A DNA stretch of 64,000 nucleotides from CAVSMC01 sp963728935 (GCA_963728935.1 CAVSMC010000001.1:1798001-1862000), one strand, 5' to 3'; positions 30,493 through 40,070 are shown, counted from the first letter of the stretch. Notes: generated by a model from the sequence alone, not told the origin. A program made the numbers and translations.

Positions 30493-31598
30493 TGGCGGCG
30501 TCGACGAGTGCGCGGCGCAGCGGATTGCCGCCGGCGGCGCGCGTGCCTCTGCTGCTGTTGGGATTCGCCGGCCTCGTCGTCGGCGTCGCAGCCGGTCTCT
30601 CGCGGCTCGGCGTCGTCGTTCCGGACATCGCGGCAGCCGCCGCCGCCCAACACGCGCCGCTGATGATCGGCGGCTTCTTCGGCGTCGTCATCTCGCTCGA
30701 GCGCGCGGTTGCGCTCGGCAAGAGCTGGGCCTACGCCGGTCCGCTGCTCTGCGGCATCGGCGCCATCTGCACGATCGCCGGCGCAACGTTCATTGCGTCC
30801 TCGCTCACGCTCGCTGCGAGCATCGTGCTGCTCGCGGCGACCGCCGACGTGTTTCGCCGCCAGCGCGCGCTCTTCACGTCGACGCTCGTCGTCGCCGCGC
30901 TCGCGTGGGTGGCAGGCAATGCGTTGTGGGCGGCGGGCCTGCCGGTCCACGAGTTCACGACGTGGTGGCTCGCGTTTCTGATCCTGACCATCGCCGGCGA
31001 GCGGCTCGAGCTGTCGCGCCTGTTGCCGCCGTCGCCTGTCGCGCAATGGCTGTTTGCCGCGATCGTCGCCGTGATCGGCGCCGGTCTCGTCGGCGCGCGG
31101 AGCCCATGGGGCACGCCGCTCTTCGGCGCCGGCCTGCTCGCGCTCGCCGGGTGGCTCGCGAAGCAGGACATCGCCCGGCGCACCGTTCGCGGCGCCACGC
31201 TGACGCGCTATATCGCGGTGTGCCTGCTGTCCGGTTACGTGTGGCTCGCAATCGGTGCCGTCATCATCCTCGCCGCCGGCCTCGCGCCCGGTACTGCCGC
31301 GCGAGACGCCGCGCTGCACGCGCTCGCGCTCGGCTTCGTCTTCTCGATGGTGTTCGGTCACGCGCCGATCATCGTACCCGCAGTGTTGCGCGTCTCGGTG
31401 CCGTACCGGCGGTGGTTCTACGCGCCGCTTGCGCTGCTGCATGCCACACTCGCCGCGCGACTCGCCGCCGACGCGACCGGTCATGTCGGCTGGCTGAAAG
31501 CTGCGGCGATCGGCAACGCGGCGGCGCTCGCGGCATTCATTGTCACAATCGCCGTCGCCGTCTTCGCGGCGAAGCGCCCGGCGCCCGCGCGAGCTTAG
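30492..31598 (+). CDS. NnrS-like polytopic membrane protein
   Basis: A 368-residue protein with about eleven to twelve hydrophobic segments and almost no soluble parts. It resembles the NnrS group, haem-copper membrane proteins linked to nitric oxide tolerance in denitrifiers: PLMIGGFFGVVISLERA (about residue 56) and FVFSMVFGHAPIIVPAVLR near 280 hold conserved histidines. Translation is coupled to the MIP18 gene (TGATG). The family assignment is by pattern only; relation to denitrification would match an FNR-controlled promoter. Substrate or ligand is unproven. Confidence 0.7.
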   Translation: MAASTSARRSGLPPAARVPLLLLGFAGLVVGVAAGLSRLGVVVPDIAAAAAAQHAPLMIGGFFGVVISLERAVALGKSWAYAGPLLCGIGAICTIAGATFIASSLTLAASIVLLAATADVFRRQRALFTSTLVVAALAWVAGNALWAAGLPVHEFTTWWLAFLILTIAGERLELSRLLPPSPVAQWLFAAIVAVIGAGLVGARSPWGTPLFGAGLLALAGWLAKQDIARRTVRGATLTRYIAVCLLSGYVWLAIGAVIILAAGLAPGTAARDAALHALALGFVFSMVFGHAPIIVPAVLRVSVPYRRWFYAPLALLHATLAARLAADATGHVGWLKAAAIGNAAALAAFIVTIAVAVFAAKRPAPARA

Positions 31599-31685
31599 CG
31601 CGCCGGAGTGCTAAAGTACGCAGGCGCTCATGGCGCTCGCGGTGGACCGGGAGAGCTCCGGGCGCGACGTCCGCAAGGGGGTCGG

Positions 31686-32741
31686 ATGCATTTCCTGTGG
31701 CCGCATATGCTGTGGCTGCTCCTCGCCGTGCCCGCGCTCGTCGCAGCGTACGCGCTCGCGTTGCGTCGCCGCGCGAAACGCGCGTTGCGCTTCGCCACGC
31801 TTTCCACGCTGAAGGACGCGATGGGTCCGCGGCAGCGCTTCCGCCGCCATGTGCCGCCATTGATCTTCCTCGTCGCGATGGTCGCCGCGATCATCGCGAT
31901 CGCGCGTCCAAGCGCCGTCATCACGCTGCCGTCGGACCAGCGGACGATCGTGCTCGCGATGGACGTTTCGCTCAGCATGCGCGCCGACGACATCCCGCCG
32001 ACGCGCATGCAGGCGTCGCAGGCCGCCGCCAAGGCATTCGTCCAGGATCAGCCGCCCGACGTGCGTGTCGCAATCGTCTCGTTCGCAGGAACGGCGTCGG
32101 TCGTGCAGCCGCCGACGCACAACCGCGAAGATCTTATTGCGGCGATCGAGCGTCTCGATCTGCAGCGGCACACGGCGATCGGCAGCGGCATCCTCGTGTC
32201 GCTCGCAACGCTCTTTCCGGAGGAGCGCGAGGAGCTCGAAGCGATGCTGATGGGCAGCGGGGGGCCGCGCGAGACGCAACGCGGCGCTGCGCTCGGGCGG
32301 GCCGGCAGGGAAGACAAGAAAGCCGCGCCGCCGCTCGCCCCGGGCTCCTACGCATCGGCGGCGATCATCCTGCTCACCGATGGGCGCAGGACGATGGGGC
32401 CGGACTCGCTCGATGCGGCGCGCGTGGCCGCCGATCACGGCGTCCGCGTGTACACGGTGGGCTTCGGGACCGCCGAGGGCGCCGCCGCCAACATCGACGG
32501 TTATTCGATCTACATGCGCTTCGACGAGGAAACGCTGCGCGCGATCGCCGACATCACGCGCGCCGAGTATTTCCAGGCGGCGAGCGCGACCGATCTCACG
32601 AAGATTTACGAGCGGCTCAACGCGAAGTTCATGTTTGAGAAGAAGGAGACCGAGATCTCGGCCGTCGCGAGCGCGGCGGCGGGCGCACTGCTGATCGCCG
32701 CCGCCGCGCTATCGCTGTCGTGGTTCAGCCGCATCGTTTGA
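31686..32741 (+). CDS. VWA-domain membrane protein, BatA/BatB-like
   Basis: A 351-residue protein: two N-terminal membrane helices (about residues 5-25 and 58-78), a von Willebrand A domain (about 90-310) with an intact metal-binding DVSLSMRAD motif near 98 and TDGR near 229, and a last helix at 325-348. This is the BatA/BatB (aerotolerance) layout, often coded near MoxR ATPases, which are absent here. The domain carries a charged insertion around residues 185-215. ATG 31686 follows GGGGGTCGG; 87 nt without a clear feature separate it from the NnrS-like gene. Confidence 0.82.
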   Translation: MHFLWPHMLWLLLAVPALVAAYALALRRRAKRALRFATLSTLKDAMGPRQRFRRHVPPLIFLVAMVAAIIAIARPSAVITLPSDQRTIVLAMDVSLSMRADDIPPTRMQASQAAAKAFVQDQPPDVRVAIVSFAGTASVVQPPTHNREDLIAAIERLDLQRHTAIGSGILVSLATLFPEEREELEAMLMGSGGPRETQRGAALGRAGREDKKAAPPLAPGSYASAAIILLTDGRRTMGPDSLDAARVAADHGVRVYTVGFGTAEGAAANIDGYSIYMRFDEETLRAIADITRAEYFQAASATDLTKIYERLNAKFMFEKKETEISAVASAAAGALLIAAAALSLSWFSRIV

Positions 32742-32761
32742 GCGGCGCGACGACCGTCAAC

Positions 32762-33517
32762 TCACGCGGTCTCGAAAGTGACTTCATTGGCCGGACGGCT
32801 GCGGCGCGCGGCGTCGAGCACTGCGTGGTCGGTGAGATCGAGCCGCAGCGGCGTGATCGAGACATAGCCGTTCTCCACTGCGTAGCGGTCGGTCCCTTCG
32901 TCGGTCGATTCGATCGGCACGACGGTCATCCAGTAGTGTCGGCGGCCCATCGGGTCGTGTCCCGGAACGACCTTGCCGTCGTAGTGGCGCACCGACTGGC
33001 GCGTCCAGCAAAGCCCGCGCGGCGCGCCGGCCGGGAGATTGACGTTGAGCAGCTTGAGCTCGCCCGCCGGCAGCAGCAGCGCGAGCACCTTCGCGACCCA
33101 TGGCGTCAGCCGCTCGAAATCCGGCTCGGCGTCGGTCACCGGCGTGCTGAGCGCGATGCCGCGAAGCCCCAACAGCGCCGCCTGCTTCGCCCCGGCGAGC
33201 GTTCCGGAATGCCAGATCGAATTACCCAGATTGCTGCCGAGGTTGATGCCCGACAGCACGACGTCGACGCTCTCCCATCCGTGCAGCCCGAGCGCCACGC
33301 AGTCGGCGGGCGTGCCGTTCACGCGATAAGCATCGAGCTGCGCGAGCGGCGTCCGCTTGTACGACAGCGGGCGCGTCGCGGTGATCGCATGCCCGGCCGA
33401 CGACATCTCGACGTCGGGCGCGACGATGCGCACGTCGCCGAATTTACTTGCGATGTGCGCGAGCGCCGCAATACCCGGGCTGTAGACGCCGTCATCGTTG
33501 GTAACCAGAATGCGCAT
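32762..33517 (-). CDS. surE: 5'/3'-nucleotidase SurE
   Basis: A 251-residue SurE: N-terminal MRILVTNDDGVYSPGI with the metal-binding aspartates D8 and D9, NGTPADCV (about 68), VLSGINLGSNLG (about 86-97) and GTLAGAKQAA (about 105), all diagnostic. It removes phosphate from nucleoside monophosphates and short polyphosphates. It converges on the VWA gene (20 nt apart) and diverges from the lipid kinase gene (77 nt). In many betaproteobacteria surE sits with pcm and nlpD; not so here. Confidence 0.96.
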   Translation of the reverse strand: MRILVTNDDGVYSPGIAALAHIASKFGDVRIVAPDVEMSSAGHAITATRPLSYKRTPLAQLDAYRVNGTPADCVALGLHGWESVDVVLSGINLGSNLGNSIWHSGTLAGAKQAALLGLRGIALSTPVTDAEPDFERLTPWVAKVLALLLPAGELKLLNVNLPAGAPRGLCWTRQSVRHYDGKVVPGHDPMGRRHYWMTVVPIESTDEGTDRYAVENGYVSITPLRLDLTDHAVLDAARRSRPANEVTFETA

Positions 33518-33594
33518 GAGGATTCGAGCCCGAAGCGATCCGATGGTTTCGACAAGTTCGAAGCCGATTGTTTCAAGCGGATGACGGCAGAGCC

Positions 33595-34500
33595 ATGCGG
33601 ATTACGCTGATTCACAATCCGGGCGCCGGGTCGGGATCGTCCGACGGCGGCGAGATCGAACGCGCGATCCGCGCCGCCGGCCACGACGTTCTTGTAGCGT
33701 CATCGGATGCGCACGACTGGAGCGCCGCGTTGTCGCAGCGCGCCGATCTCGTCGCCGTATCAGGCGGAGACGGCACGATCGGCCGCGTCGCGCGACGCAT
33801 GATCGGCCGCGGTGTACCGCTTGCCGTGCTCGCCGGCGGCACGGCGAACAACATCGCGCTCACGCTTGGCGTCGAGGACCTCACGCTGCAGCAGCAGATC
33901 GCGAGATGGCCCAACGCGAAGAGGTTTCCGTTCGACGTGGCGATGGCCGATGGACCCTGGGGGTGCGAGGCGCTGATCGAAGGCCTCGGCTGCGGCATCC
34001 TCGCCTGGTCGATTCGGCAATCGAAGACGATGATGGACGAGTCGAGCGACGCTGCGCCGGAAGAGCGGCTCGCGAAATCGCTGCAGATCCTCAAGGAGCG
34101 CGTCGGGGCGTTCCCGACGACGCACGTTCGAGCGTCGCTCGACGGCCGCGACATTTCCGGCGATTACGTGCTGTTCGAAGCGATGAACACGCAGCTCGTC
34201 GGACCGAATCTCTATCTCGCACCCGACGGACACGCCGGCGACGGCATGCTCGACGTGGTCTTCGCCGTCGATGGCGACCGGGCGCGTCTGCGCGACCATC
34301 TCGCGAGCTGGCAGCGCGGGGCGCTGCACGAGTCCTCCCCGCTCGACTCGGCACGTGGCCGCGTGCTCACGATGCAGTGGACCGGCTTCGATCTGCATCT
34401 GGACGACCGGCTTTGGCCGGAGGCGTCACGCGAGCGCTTCGCCGACGCCGCGGTCGCAGCGCGCGTCGAGCAGCACGCAGTCGAATTTCTCGTGCCCTGA
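33595..34500 (+). CDS. Diacylglycerol kinase-family lipid kinase
   Basis: A 301-residue member of the DagK/YegS/sphingosine-kinase family. The nucleotide loop is VAVSGGDGTIGRVARRM (about residue 50) and the second motif is LAGGTANNIALTLG (about 79). It would phosphorylate a lipid head group at the membrane; YegS-like enzymes act on diacylglycerol or phosphatidylglycerol. ATG 33595 (MRITLIHNPGAGSG) is chosen because the fold begins there. It converges on the lipoprotein gene at 34512, with 11 nt between stops, so it may or may not belong to the lipid-related locus that follows. Confidence 0.85.
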   Translation: MRITLIHNPGAGSGSSDGGEIERAIRAAGHDVLVASSDAHDWSAALSQRADLVAVSGGDGTIGRVARRMIGRGVPLAVLAGGTANNIALTLGVEDLTLQQQIARWPNAKRFPFDVAMADGPWGCEALIEGLGCGILAWSIRQSKTMMDESSDAAPEERLAKSLQILKERVGAFPTTHVRASLDGRDISGDYVLFEAMNTQLVGPNLYLAPDGHAGDGMLDVVFAVDGDRARLRDHLASWQRGALHESSPLDSARGRVLTMQWTGFDLHLDDRLWPEASRERFADAAVAARVEQHAVEFLVP

Positions 34501-34511
34501 CCGGCTTGCCG

Positions 34512-35603
34512 TTACATCGGCCGCACGGCGTTGACGTCGAGCGTCGCTCGCTCGGCTGCGGCACGCCGTGCGCGGATGAGATGTTGCGCTTCGATGCACC
34601 AGTGCTTCTTGATGCTGAACCAGACGTCGGCCGCCCACAGCACGTTGTGTCCGATGATGCCGTCGGGAACGTCCGGCTGAGCGCCGTCTCGCGGTACGTA
34701 CGCGTTGATCCAGTTGCGCGTCGCGGTGTCGGTCGCCAACGCGTGCGTGACCGGGACCATGATGTGGTTGTACGTGATCGGCAGAACGACGTTGCGCACG
34801 TGCGCGCCGGCGCCGCGGCGATACGCGTCGACCCCCGAAGTCCCCGGGAACGTCCACGCGACCATGTCGCCCTGGATGGAAAAACCGGTGAATTCGTCGA
34901 CCGTGTTGGGGATCTTCCGCAGCCGGAACAGCATGTCCCACTGGTTCGGCAGCATGAACGCCGCGCCGCCGGCGCCGACGACAGACGCGTACGCGACGGA
35001 CAGCCCGACGACGGGACGCTCGGCGCCGCTCATCGGATCGGTGATCGTGAAGCGGCCCTCGGAGCGGTCGGTCGTCGCGTTCCACACGGCGACATTGGGC
35101 GCGAAGTCGCCGGCGAGTTGGTAAAGGACCTTGACTGTCTGCATGCCGCCCTGGCTGTGCCCGATCATGATCGGCCGCACGCCGTCGTGCTCGTAATACC
35201 ACGCGACTTCGCCGGCGAGCCGCTCGCTGCTCTGATACGGGCTTTGCGAGTACGCGCCGTCGACCGGATCGCGCAGCTTCGAGCTCGGATAGCCCATGCC
35301 CTCGAGGAACTCGGCGAACGAACGCATCATCAGGTGCGCCGGGTAGACGCTGCCGTGCAGCAGGATGATCCTCGGCGTCGGACCGGCCGCGAGTGTGGTG
35401 CGCACGTCGCGTTCGGTGATCCGCTCAGGATCGAGCGCAAGGATCCGGTCCTCGAGCGCCTTGTCGGGAGGGACGACGCGCGGCGGCGACGTGCGCTCCT
35501 TGTTGCGCGCCGACGCGTTCTGGACGATGACGACCGAGCGCGTCGCGCAGCCGGCGAGCACGATGGTCACGCCGATCAGAAGCACTCGCAGAGCGGCGCG
35601 CAT
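34512..35603 (-). CDS. Lipoprotein with alpha/beta hydrolase fold
   Basis: A 363-residue predicted lipoprotein: signal peptide and lipobox LIGVTIVLAGC (cysteine about residue 19), then an alpha/beta hydrolase domain with RIILLHGSVYPAHL (about 77), the nucleophile elbow IGHSQGGMQT (about 148) and a histidine in TYNHIMVPVTHALA. It should sit on the inner or outer membrane facing the periplasm and cleave an ester, amide or lipid. Its ATG shares a base with the stop of the acyl-amino-acid synthase gene (TGATG), so the two are translated together and probably act on related molecules. Confidence 0.82.
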   Translation of the reverse strand: MRAALRVLLIGVTIVLAGCATRSVVIVQNASARNKERTSPPRVVPPDKALEDRILALDPERITERDVRTTLAAGPTPRIILLHGSVYPAHLMMRSFAEFLEGMGYPSSKLRDPVDGAYSQSPYQSSERLAGEVAWYYEHDGVRPIMIGHSQGGMQTVKVLYQLAGDFAPNVAVWNATTDRSEGRFTITDPMSGAERPVVGLSVAYASVVGAGGAAFMLPNQWDMLFRLRKIPNTVDEFTGFSIQGDMVAWTFPGTSGVDAYRRGAGAHVRNVVLPITYNHIMVPVTHALATDTATRNWINAYVPRDGAQPDVPDGIIGHNVLWAADVWFSIKKHWCIEAQHLIRARRAAAERATLDVNAVRPM

Positions 35604-36523
35604 CAGTCGGTCTGGACGAGCTCGCGCAAACGGTTGAGCACGCCGAGCTGCTCATCGGGCGGAAATCCGTAGCGAAACAGCAGCCCGCGCGTGTCGGCCG
35701 AGCGCGGCTTGCCGGCGTGCTGCGCGATGCCTTCGGCGATCGTTGCGAACGATACGCCGAGCAGCACGGCGGGCGCCTGCACGCGCCGGTTCATGCGGAC
35801 GGGACCGATCTGATCGAATTTGAGCGCGCGGCCGTAGTAGCTCACGTGGCGCGGGTTCACTTCGATCACGGAGAACGTGTACTCGCGAACGACCGCCGCA
35901 TACAGATAGGCGGTATGAAACAGGCTCGCGAGCACCGGCTTGCTCGCGACTTCCGTGTCGACGGCGAGCTGCGTGAATTCGCAGATGCGCCAGCCCTTGG
36001 CACGCAGCGCGTTGTTCTCCAGCCGATAGAGGTCGTCGCTCGACAGACCCTTGTCCGGCGAATCCAGCCGAATGCTCACCGTGCCGACGATCTGCCCCTC
36101 GTCGTAGGCGAGGAACGTCATCAGGTACGGGTCCTTCTTCACGACCGGAATCTGGTAGCCGCGCCCGGCGTACTGGCGCTCGACGAGGACTTGCGCGTCC
36201 CTGCGCGTGTGCGACAGATGCGCGATACGGATCTTGAACGCCGATTCGAAGTTCGACGGGTCGTCGAGCGACGGCATGTCCGGGTCCGGCAGCGTCATGC
36301 GGCGGAAGCGCAGCGGCCGGTCGCCGAAGATCGTGCGTCCGGTCACCGTGGCTCCCGGCCGCGCCGTACCCGTGGGCGCTCCCTCCGGCGACGACGCTTC
36401 GCCCGTCCCGCCGAGCTCCGATCGAGCCTTGCGGCGGCGAACCTTCGCCAGAACCTTTTCCAGCGTCTTTTTCAAGGTCTCCCCTGGAGACGAGCCGACG
36501 GTCGAATGTCCGGGCATGCCCAT
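35603..36523 (-). CDS. FeeM-like N-acyl amino acid synthase (GNAT fold)
   Basis: A 306-residue protein whose part from about residue 85 resembles the FeeM/N-acyl amino acid synthase group of acyltransferases, related to autoinducer synthases: FKIRIAHLSHTRRDAQVLVE, YLMTFLAYDEGQIVGTVSIR (about 133-152) and CEFTQLAVDT (about 184). FeeM-like enzymes join a fatty acyl group from acyl-ACP to an amino acid. The first 80 residues are basic (KKTLEKVLAKVRRRK) then Gly/Ser/Pro-rich. No strong ribosome site precedes ATG 36523; M3 is possible. Its partners here are a lipoprotein esterase, a LolA-like carrier and an exporter. The product is unknown. Confidence 0.75.
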   Translation of the reverse strand: MGMPGHSTVGSSPGETLKKTLEKVLAKVRRRKARSELGGTGEASSPEGAPTGTARPGATVTGRTIFGDRPLRFRRMTLPDPDMPSLDDPSNFESAFKIRIAHLSHTRRDAQVLVERQYAGRGYQIPVVKKDPYLMTFLAYDEGQIVGTVSIRLDSPDKGLSSDDLYRLENNALRAKGWRICEFTQLAVDTEVASKPVLASLFHTAYLYAAVVREYTFSVIEVNPRHVSYYGRALKFDQIGPVRMNRRVQAPAVLLGVSFATIAEGIAQHAGKPRSADTRGLLFRYGFPPDEQLGVLNRLRELVQTD

Positions 36524-36666
36524 TCAACGCGCGGCGATCGGTCTTGCTCTCTCGGCAACGCTCATTCGGCCTCCGCTCGGTTCCGACCGTTCCCATGCGT
36601 GCGCCGATCGGACGATCTCAATCGCTCGCGGACGCGCCCTTCGGGCCTGCGCTTCGCGCCGACCGC

Positions 36667-37470
36667 TCATTCGACGCGCTTCAAGTAGTCCTTCGTGAAC
36701 ATCTTGTCGGGCAGGTTTTTCGCTTTCATGTCGCTGTATTCGAGCACGGAGGTCTCGCCCTCGCTGAGCGCGTCCTTCATGATCAGACGTGCCGGCCGCA
36801 TGCGTCCTGCGAGCTGCCGGTAGTTCTCGTAATGGCACGTCTTGAGCAGGCGATCGGACAGCGAATAGAACTCGGCCTTGTACGGACGATAGCTGTTCTG
36901 GCGAACCCAGTACACGACGCGATGGTACGTGACGCTGCGATCGACAGCGTTGAGTTCGAGCACGTACGTCGGCTCGCCGTCGACCTTCTCGGTGCGAACG
37001 ATCTTCGGCGTGTAATCGCCGGCGAGGTTGGCGCGAGCGAGATCGCCGTTGGCGACCTGCCCCGTGAGCCGCTGCGCGAGCGACAAGCGGACCGGCTGCG
37101 ACACCGACGGCAGGAACACCCAGAGATCGTGTCCCTTCATCAGCATCGCCTGCCCGCGATCCGATGCGGGCTCGAGCGTCATGACGATCGTGTTCTGGCC
37201 GCCCTTCGACAGCACGCGATACTTCCTCGCCTCCGTCGTTCCGTCAGCCGACGTCGTGTCGATCGCGATTTCGACTTCGAAGCCTTCGCGCGGAAAACGC
37301 ACGTCGTCGGCCTTTTCAACGATCGTCTTCGCGAGCGCCCCGTCGTCGTCCGGGCCGCTCTGGGCCGGTGCGTCGGTCGAGACGAGGCCGCACGCGGCGA
37401 TGATCGCCGACACGCATGCGAGCCTCAGCGCGCGGAGGGCGGTGCGCTCGGTCGAACTCTGTCGTGTCAT
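36667..37470 (-). CDS. LolA-like outer-membrane lipoprotein-sorting protein
   Basis: A 267-residue exported protein with a signal peptide (LACVSAIIAACGLVSTDAPA, cleavage about residue 37) and a LolA/LolB-like half-barrel of the outer membrane lipoprotein-sorting family: VFLPSVSQPVRLSLAQRLTG (about 128), YVLELNAVDRSVTYHRVVYW (about 167) and KTCHYENYRQLAGRMRPARL near 220. Such proteins ferry lipidated cargo across the periplasm and commonly pair with FtsX-type ABC exporters, as here. ATG 37470 (MTRQSSTERTALRAL) is preferred because it begins the signal peptide. The DUF1302 gene diverges 94 nt away. Confidence 0.82.
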   Translation of the reverse strand: MTRQSSTERTALRALRLACVSAIIAACGLVSTDAPAQSGPDDDGALAKTIVEKADDVRFPREGFEVEIAIDTTSADGTTEARKYRVLSKGGQNTIVMTLEPASDRGQAMLMKGHDLWVFLPSVSQPVRLSLAQRLTGQVANGDLARANLAGDYTPKIVRTEKVDGEPTYVLELNAVDRSVTYHRVVYWVRQNSYRPYKAEFYSLSDRLLKTCHYENYRQLAGRMRPARLIMKDALSEGETSVLEYSDMKAKNLPDKMFTKDYLKRVE

Positions 37471-37564
37471 TGCCTTCGCATGCCTTCGGGGCTTCCAGCA
37501 GCCCGGAATTTTACCCCTCCTGATTGGGACACCGAAGCGCCGCAATCGGGCCGGATGGCTGATA

Positions 37565-39073
37565 ATGAACCCATTCGAGTGTGCCGAGGGGATCGCAGAC
37601 GTGACTGGACCGATCGATCGGGCGTGCCGGACCGGCATTTCGGCGCGGACGTGGTGGGCAAGCGCGCTGGTGGTCGCATTTTCCGCACCCGTGGGCGCCG
37701 TGGATACGACGCCAGATTCGACGCCGACCGTTGCCGCGGAGCGCGCGTTCGGCCCGACGGTCGTCGCGCAGTCGACATCCGGGACGTCGGGATCGCGCAC
37801 GGCCGACAAACCGGACGACGCGAAGGAGACTGACGCCGCCTCGGGTCGGTCCGGCGTCAAGTTGAACGGTTTTCTCGCCGGCACCGCCGCTTATACGTAC
37901 GCGGACCCATCGCACTGGTCGCAAGCGGTCGCTCGCTTTCAGCTGAACGCTCAGGGCGAGCTTTCCGAAGACGTAAAGTGGAAGCTCGGCGCGCGCGTCG
38001 ACGTCGACCCCGTCTACTACTCGTCGAATTTCTACAACGACCGCGTCAAGCGCGACCAGCGCGCCGACTTTTTTCATCGAGAGAACTATCTCGACATCTC
38101 GGCCGGCGACTGGGATTTTCGGCTTGGCGCGCAGCAAATCGTCTGGGGCGAGGTCGTCGGACTCTTCTTCGCCGACGTCGTCTCGGCGCGCGACATGCGC
38201 GAGTTCCTGCTGCCGAGCTTCGACATCATCCGCATTCCACAATGGGCCGCGCGCGCCGAATATTTCTCGGGCGACTCGCACGTCGAGGCGATCTGGATCC
38301 CCGTTCCGCTGTTCGACGACATCGGCAAGCCGGGCTCCGACTTCTATCCGGCGCCGATTTCGTCGTTGCCGGGCGCCAACCTCGACCAACTCTTTCCCGA
38401 TCCGAGGAAACCGTCGCGCACGTTGGGCAACGGCAACTTCGGCATCCGCGGCAATACGCTGATCGACGGCTGGGACCTCGCTGCGTTCTACTACCGAAGC
38501 TTCAGCACCACGCCGACGTTCTACGCTGCACCTTCGAACGTTCCGGGCCTGCCGTTCGTCTTCGATCCGCGCTACGACCGCATCTGGCAGACCGGCGCGA
38601 CGATGAGCAAGGACTTGAACGACTTCGTGTTGCGCGCCGAGATGGTGTACGCGCACGGCCAGGGCTTCACGACGACCGACTTGACGGCGAGCGACGGCGT
38701 CATCAAGCGCAACACGCTCGACTACATCGTCGGAGCGGAGTTCAACTTTCCGCACGAGACTCGCCTCAACGTGCAGGCGTTCCAGCGCATATTCTTCGGA
38801 GGCGGCTCGGGGGACATCGCGATCAAAGGCGACGGCTTCGGCGCGACGGTGCTGCTGTCGTCGAAGGTGTCTCGCGCTTTCGAGCCGCAGATCCTGTGGA
38901 TCCAGAACTTCAAGGATGCCGGCGGGCTCATTCGTCCGCGCCTCAATTGGTATCCGGCGAAGAATTACACGGTCGGCTTCGGCGTCGACGTCTTCACCGG
39001 ACCCGCGGACGGCTATTTCGGTCGCTACAACAATCGCGACCGCGCGTATGCGGAACTGCGATACGACTTCTGA
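37565..39073 (+). CDS. DUF1302 family outer-membrane beta-barrel protein
   Basis: A 502-residue protein whose C-terminal 400 residues are strand-rich and end in YNNRDRAYAELRYDF, a proper outer-membrane barrel C-terminus with final Phe. KLNGFLAGTAAYTYAD (about residue 98) begins the barrel, and GAQQIVWGEVVGLFFADVVS (about 192) is typical of DUF1302. A hydrophobic segment at about 28-46 should be the signal sequence, preceded by an unusually long start, and residues 50-95 are Ser/Thr/Asp-rich. DUF1302 proteins accompany LolA-like carriers and membrane exporters and are thought to form the outer-membrane part. That fits this locus. Confidence 0.82.
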   Translation: MNPFECAEGIADVTGPIDRACRTGISARTWWASALVVAFSAPVGAVDTTPDSTPTVAAERAFGPTVVAQSTSGTSGSRTADKPDDAKETDAASGRSGVKLNGFLAGTAAYTYADPSHWSQAVARFQLNAQGELSEDVKWKLGARVDVDPVYYSSNFYNDRVKRDQRADFFHRENYLDISAGDWDFRLGAQQIVWGEVVGLFFADVVSARDMREFLLPSFDIIRIPQWAARAEYFSGDSHVEAIWIPVPLFDDIGKPGSDFYPAPISSLPGANLDQLFPDPRKPSRTLGNGNFGIRGNTLIDGWDLAAFYYRSFSTTPTFYAAPSNVPGLPFVFDPRYDRIWQTGATMSKDLNDFVLRAEMVYAHGQGFTTTDLTASDGVIKRNTLDYIVGAEFNFPHETRLNVQAFQRIFFGGGSGDIAIKGDGFGATVLLSSKVSRAFEPQILWIQNFKDAGGLIRPRLNWYPAKNYTVGFGVDVFTGPADGYFGRYNNRDRAYAELRYDF

Positions 39074-39161
39074 TCGTCGCGCGCAAAGGCGACGTTCGAG
39101 CGCGTCGGCGCGCAACCGTGCCCGTTAGTCACGCGAATCGACAAGCGCGCGCCCGCTCATC

Positions 39162-40070
39162 GTGTCCTACCCAGACGCCGTCGCGTTCGCCTACGACGAG
39201 GCATTTTCGCGCAACCTCGGCTGGGTGACCGCGGACGAGCAGCGGCTCCTGCGCGGCAAGCGCGTCGCAATCGCCGGTTTGGGCGGCGTCGGCGGCGCCC
39301 ATCTGTTGGCGCTCGCGCGCCTGGGCATCGGCAGCGCGCACATCGCCGACTTCGACACGTTCGCGCTCGCCAATTTCAACCGTCAGACCGGCGCGACGAT
39401 GTCGACGCTCGGCGAGCCCAAGGTCGACGTGCTCGCGAAGATGGCGCGCGACATCAATCCGCAAATGGAGCTGAAGCTCTTCGCGCAGGGCATTTCCGCG
39501 ACGAACCTGGACGCGTTCCTCGAGGGCGTCGACGTCTACGTGGACGGCCTGGACTTCTTCGCCTTCGACGCGCGTGAGCGGATGTTCGGCGCGTGTTACG
39601 CCGCGGGAATTCCGGCGACGACGGTCGCGCCGCTCGGCATGGGCGCGGCATTGCTCACGTTCCTCCCCGGGCGCATGAGCTTCGAGCAGTATTTCCGCCT
39701 GCAGGGGTTGCCGGAGAGCGACAAGGTCGTGCGCTTCCTGCTCGGGCTTTCACCTGCGATGCTGCAGCGGGGCTACCTTGCCGACCGCTCGCGCGTCGAT
39801 TTTGCGCGTCACAAGGGACCGTCGACGGTGATGGCCTGCCACCTGTGCGCGGGCATCGCGGCAACCGAAGTGCTGAAGATCGTGCTCAAGCGCGGCAAGG
39901 TCTACGCGGCGCCGGTGGGCCTCCAGTTCGACGCTTATCGCGGAAAGCTCGTCCGGACGTGGCGTCCCGGCGGCAACCGCAATCCGCTGCAACGGATCGC
40001 CATCGCGATCGCACGCCGCCAGCTTGCCGCGATGGGTGAAAGCGCGCTGGCGCGAGGGGCCGAACGATGA
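39162..40070 (+). CDS. ThiF/E1-like adenylyltransferase (MoeY N-terminal-half type)
   Basis: A 302-residue E1-like enzyme with the nucleotide-binding GLGGVGGAHLLALARLGIG (about residue 40), the acidic DFDTFALANFNRQTG (about 64) and KVDVLAKMARDINP. MACHLCAGIAATEV near 227 supplies cysteines but not the paired CxxC zinc motifs of MoeB. ThiF-family enzymes adenylate a carboxylate, usually a peptide or protein C-terminus. The start is GTG 39162. The stop forms ATGA with a nitroreductase-like gene; in MoeY proteins of actinobacteria the two domains are one chain, so this is a split MoeY-like pair. Role unknown. Confidence 0.8.
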   Translation: MSYPDAVAFAYDEAFSRNLGWVTADEQRLLRGKRVAIAGLGGVGGAHLLALARLGIGSAHIADFDTFALANFNRQTGATMSTLGEPKVDVLAKMARDINPQMELKLFAQGISATNLDAFLEGVDVYVDGLDFFAFDARERMFGACYAAGIPATTVAPLGMGAALLTFLPGRMSFEQYFRLQGLPESDKVVRFLLGLSPAMLQRGYLADRSRVDFARHKGPSTVMACHLCAGIAATEVLKIVLKRGKVYAAPVGLQFDAYRGKLVRTWRPGGNRNPLQRIAIAIARRQLAAMGESALARGAER

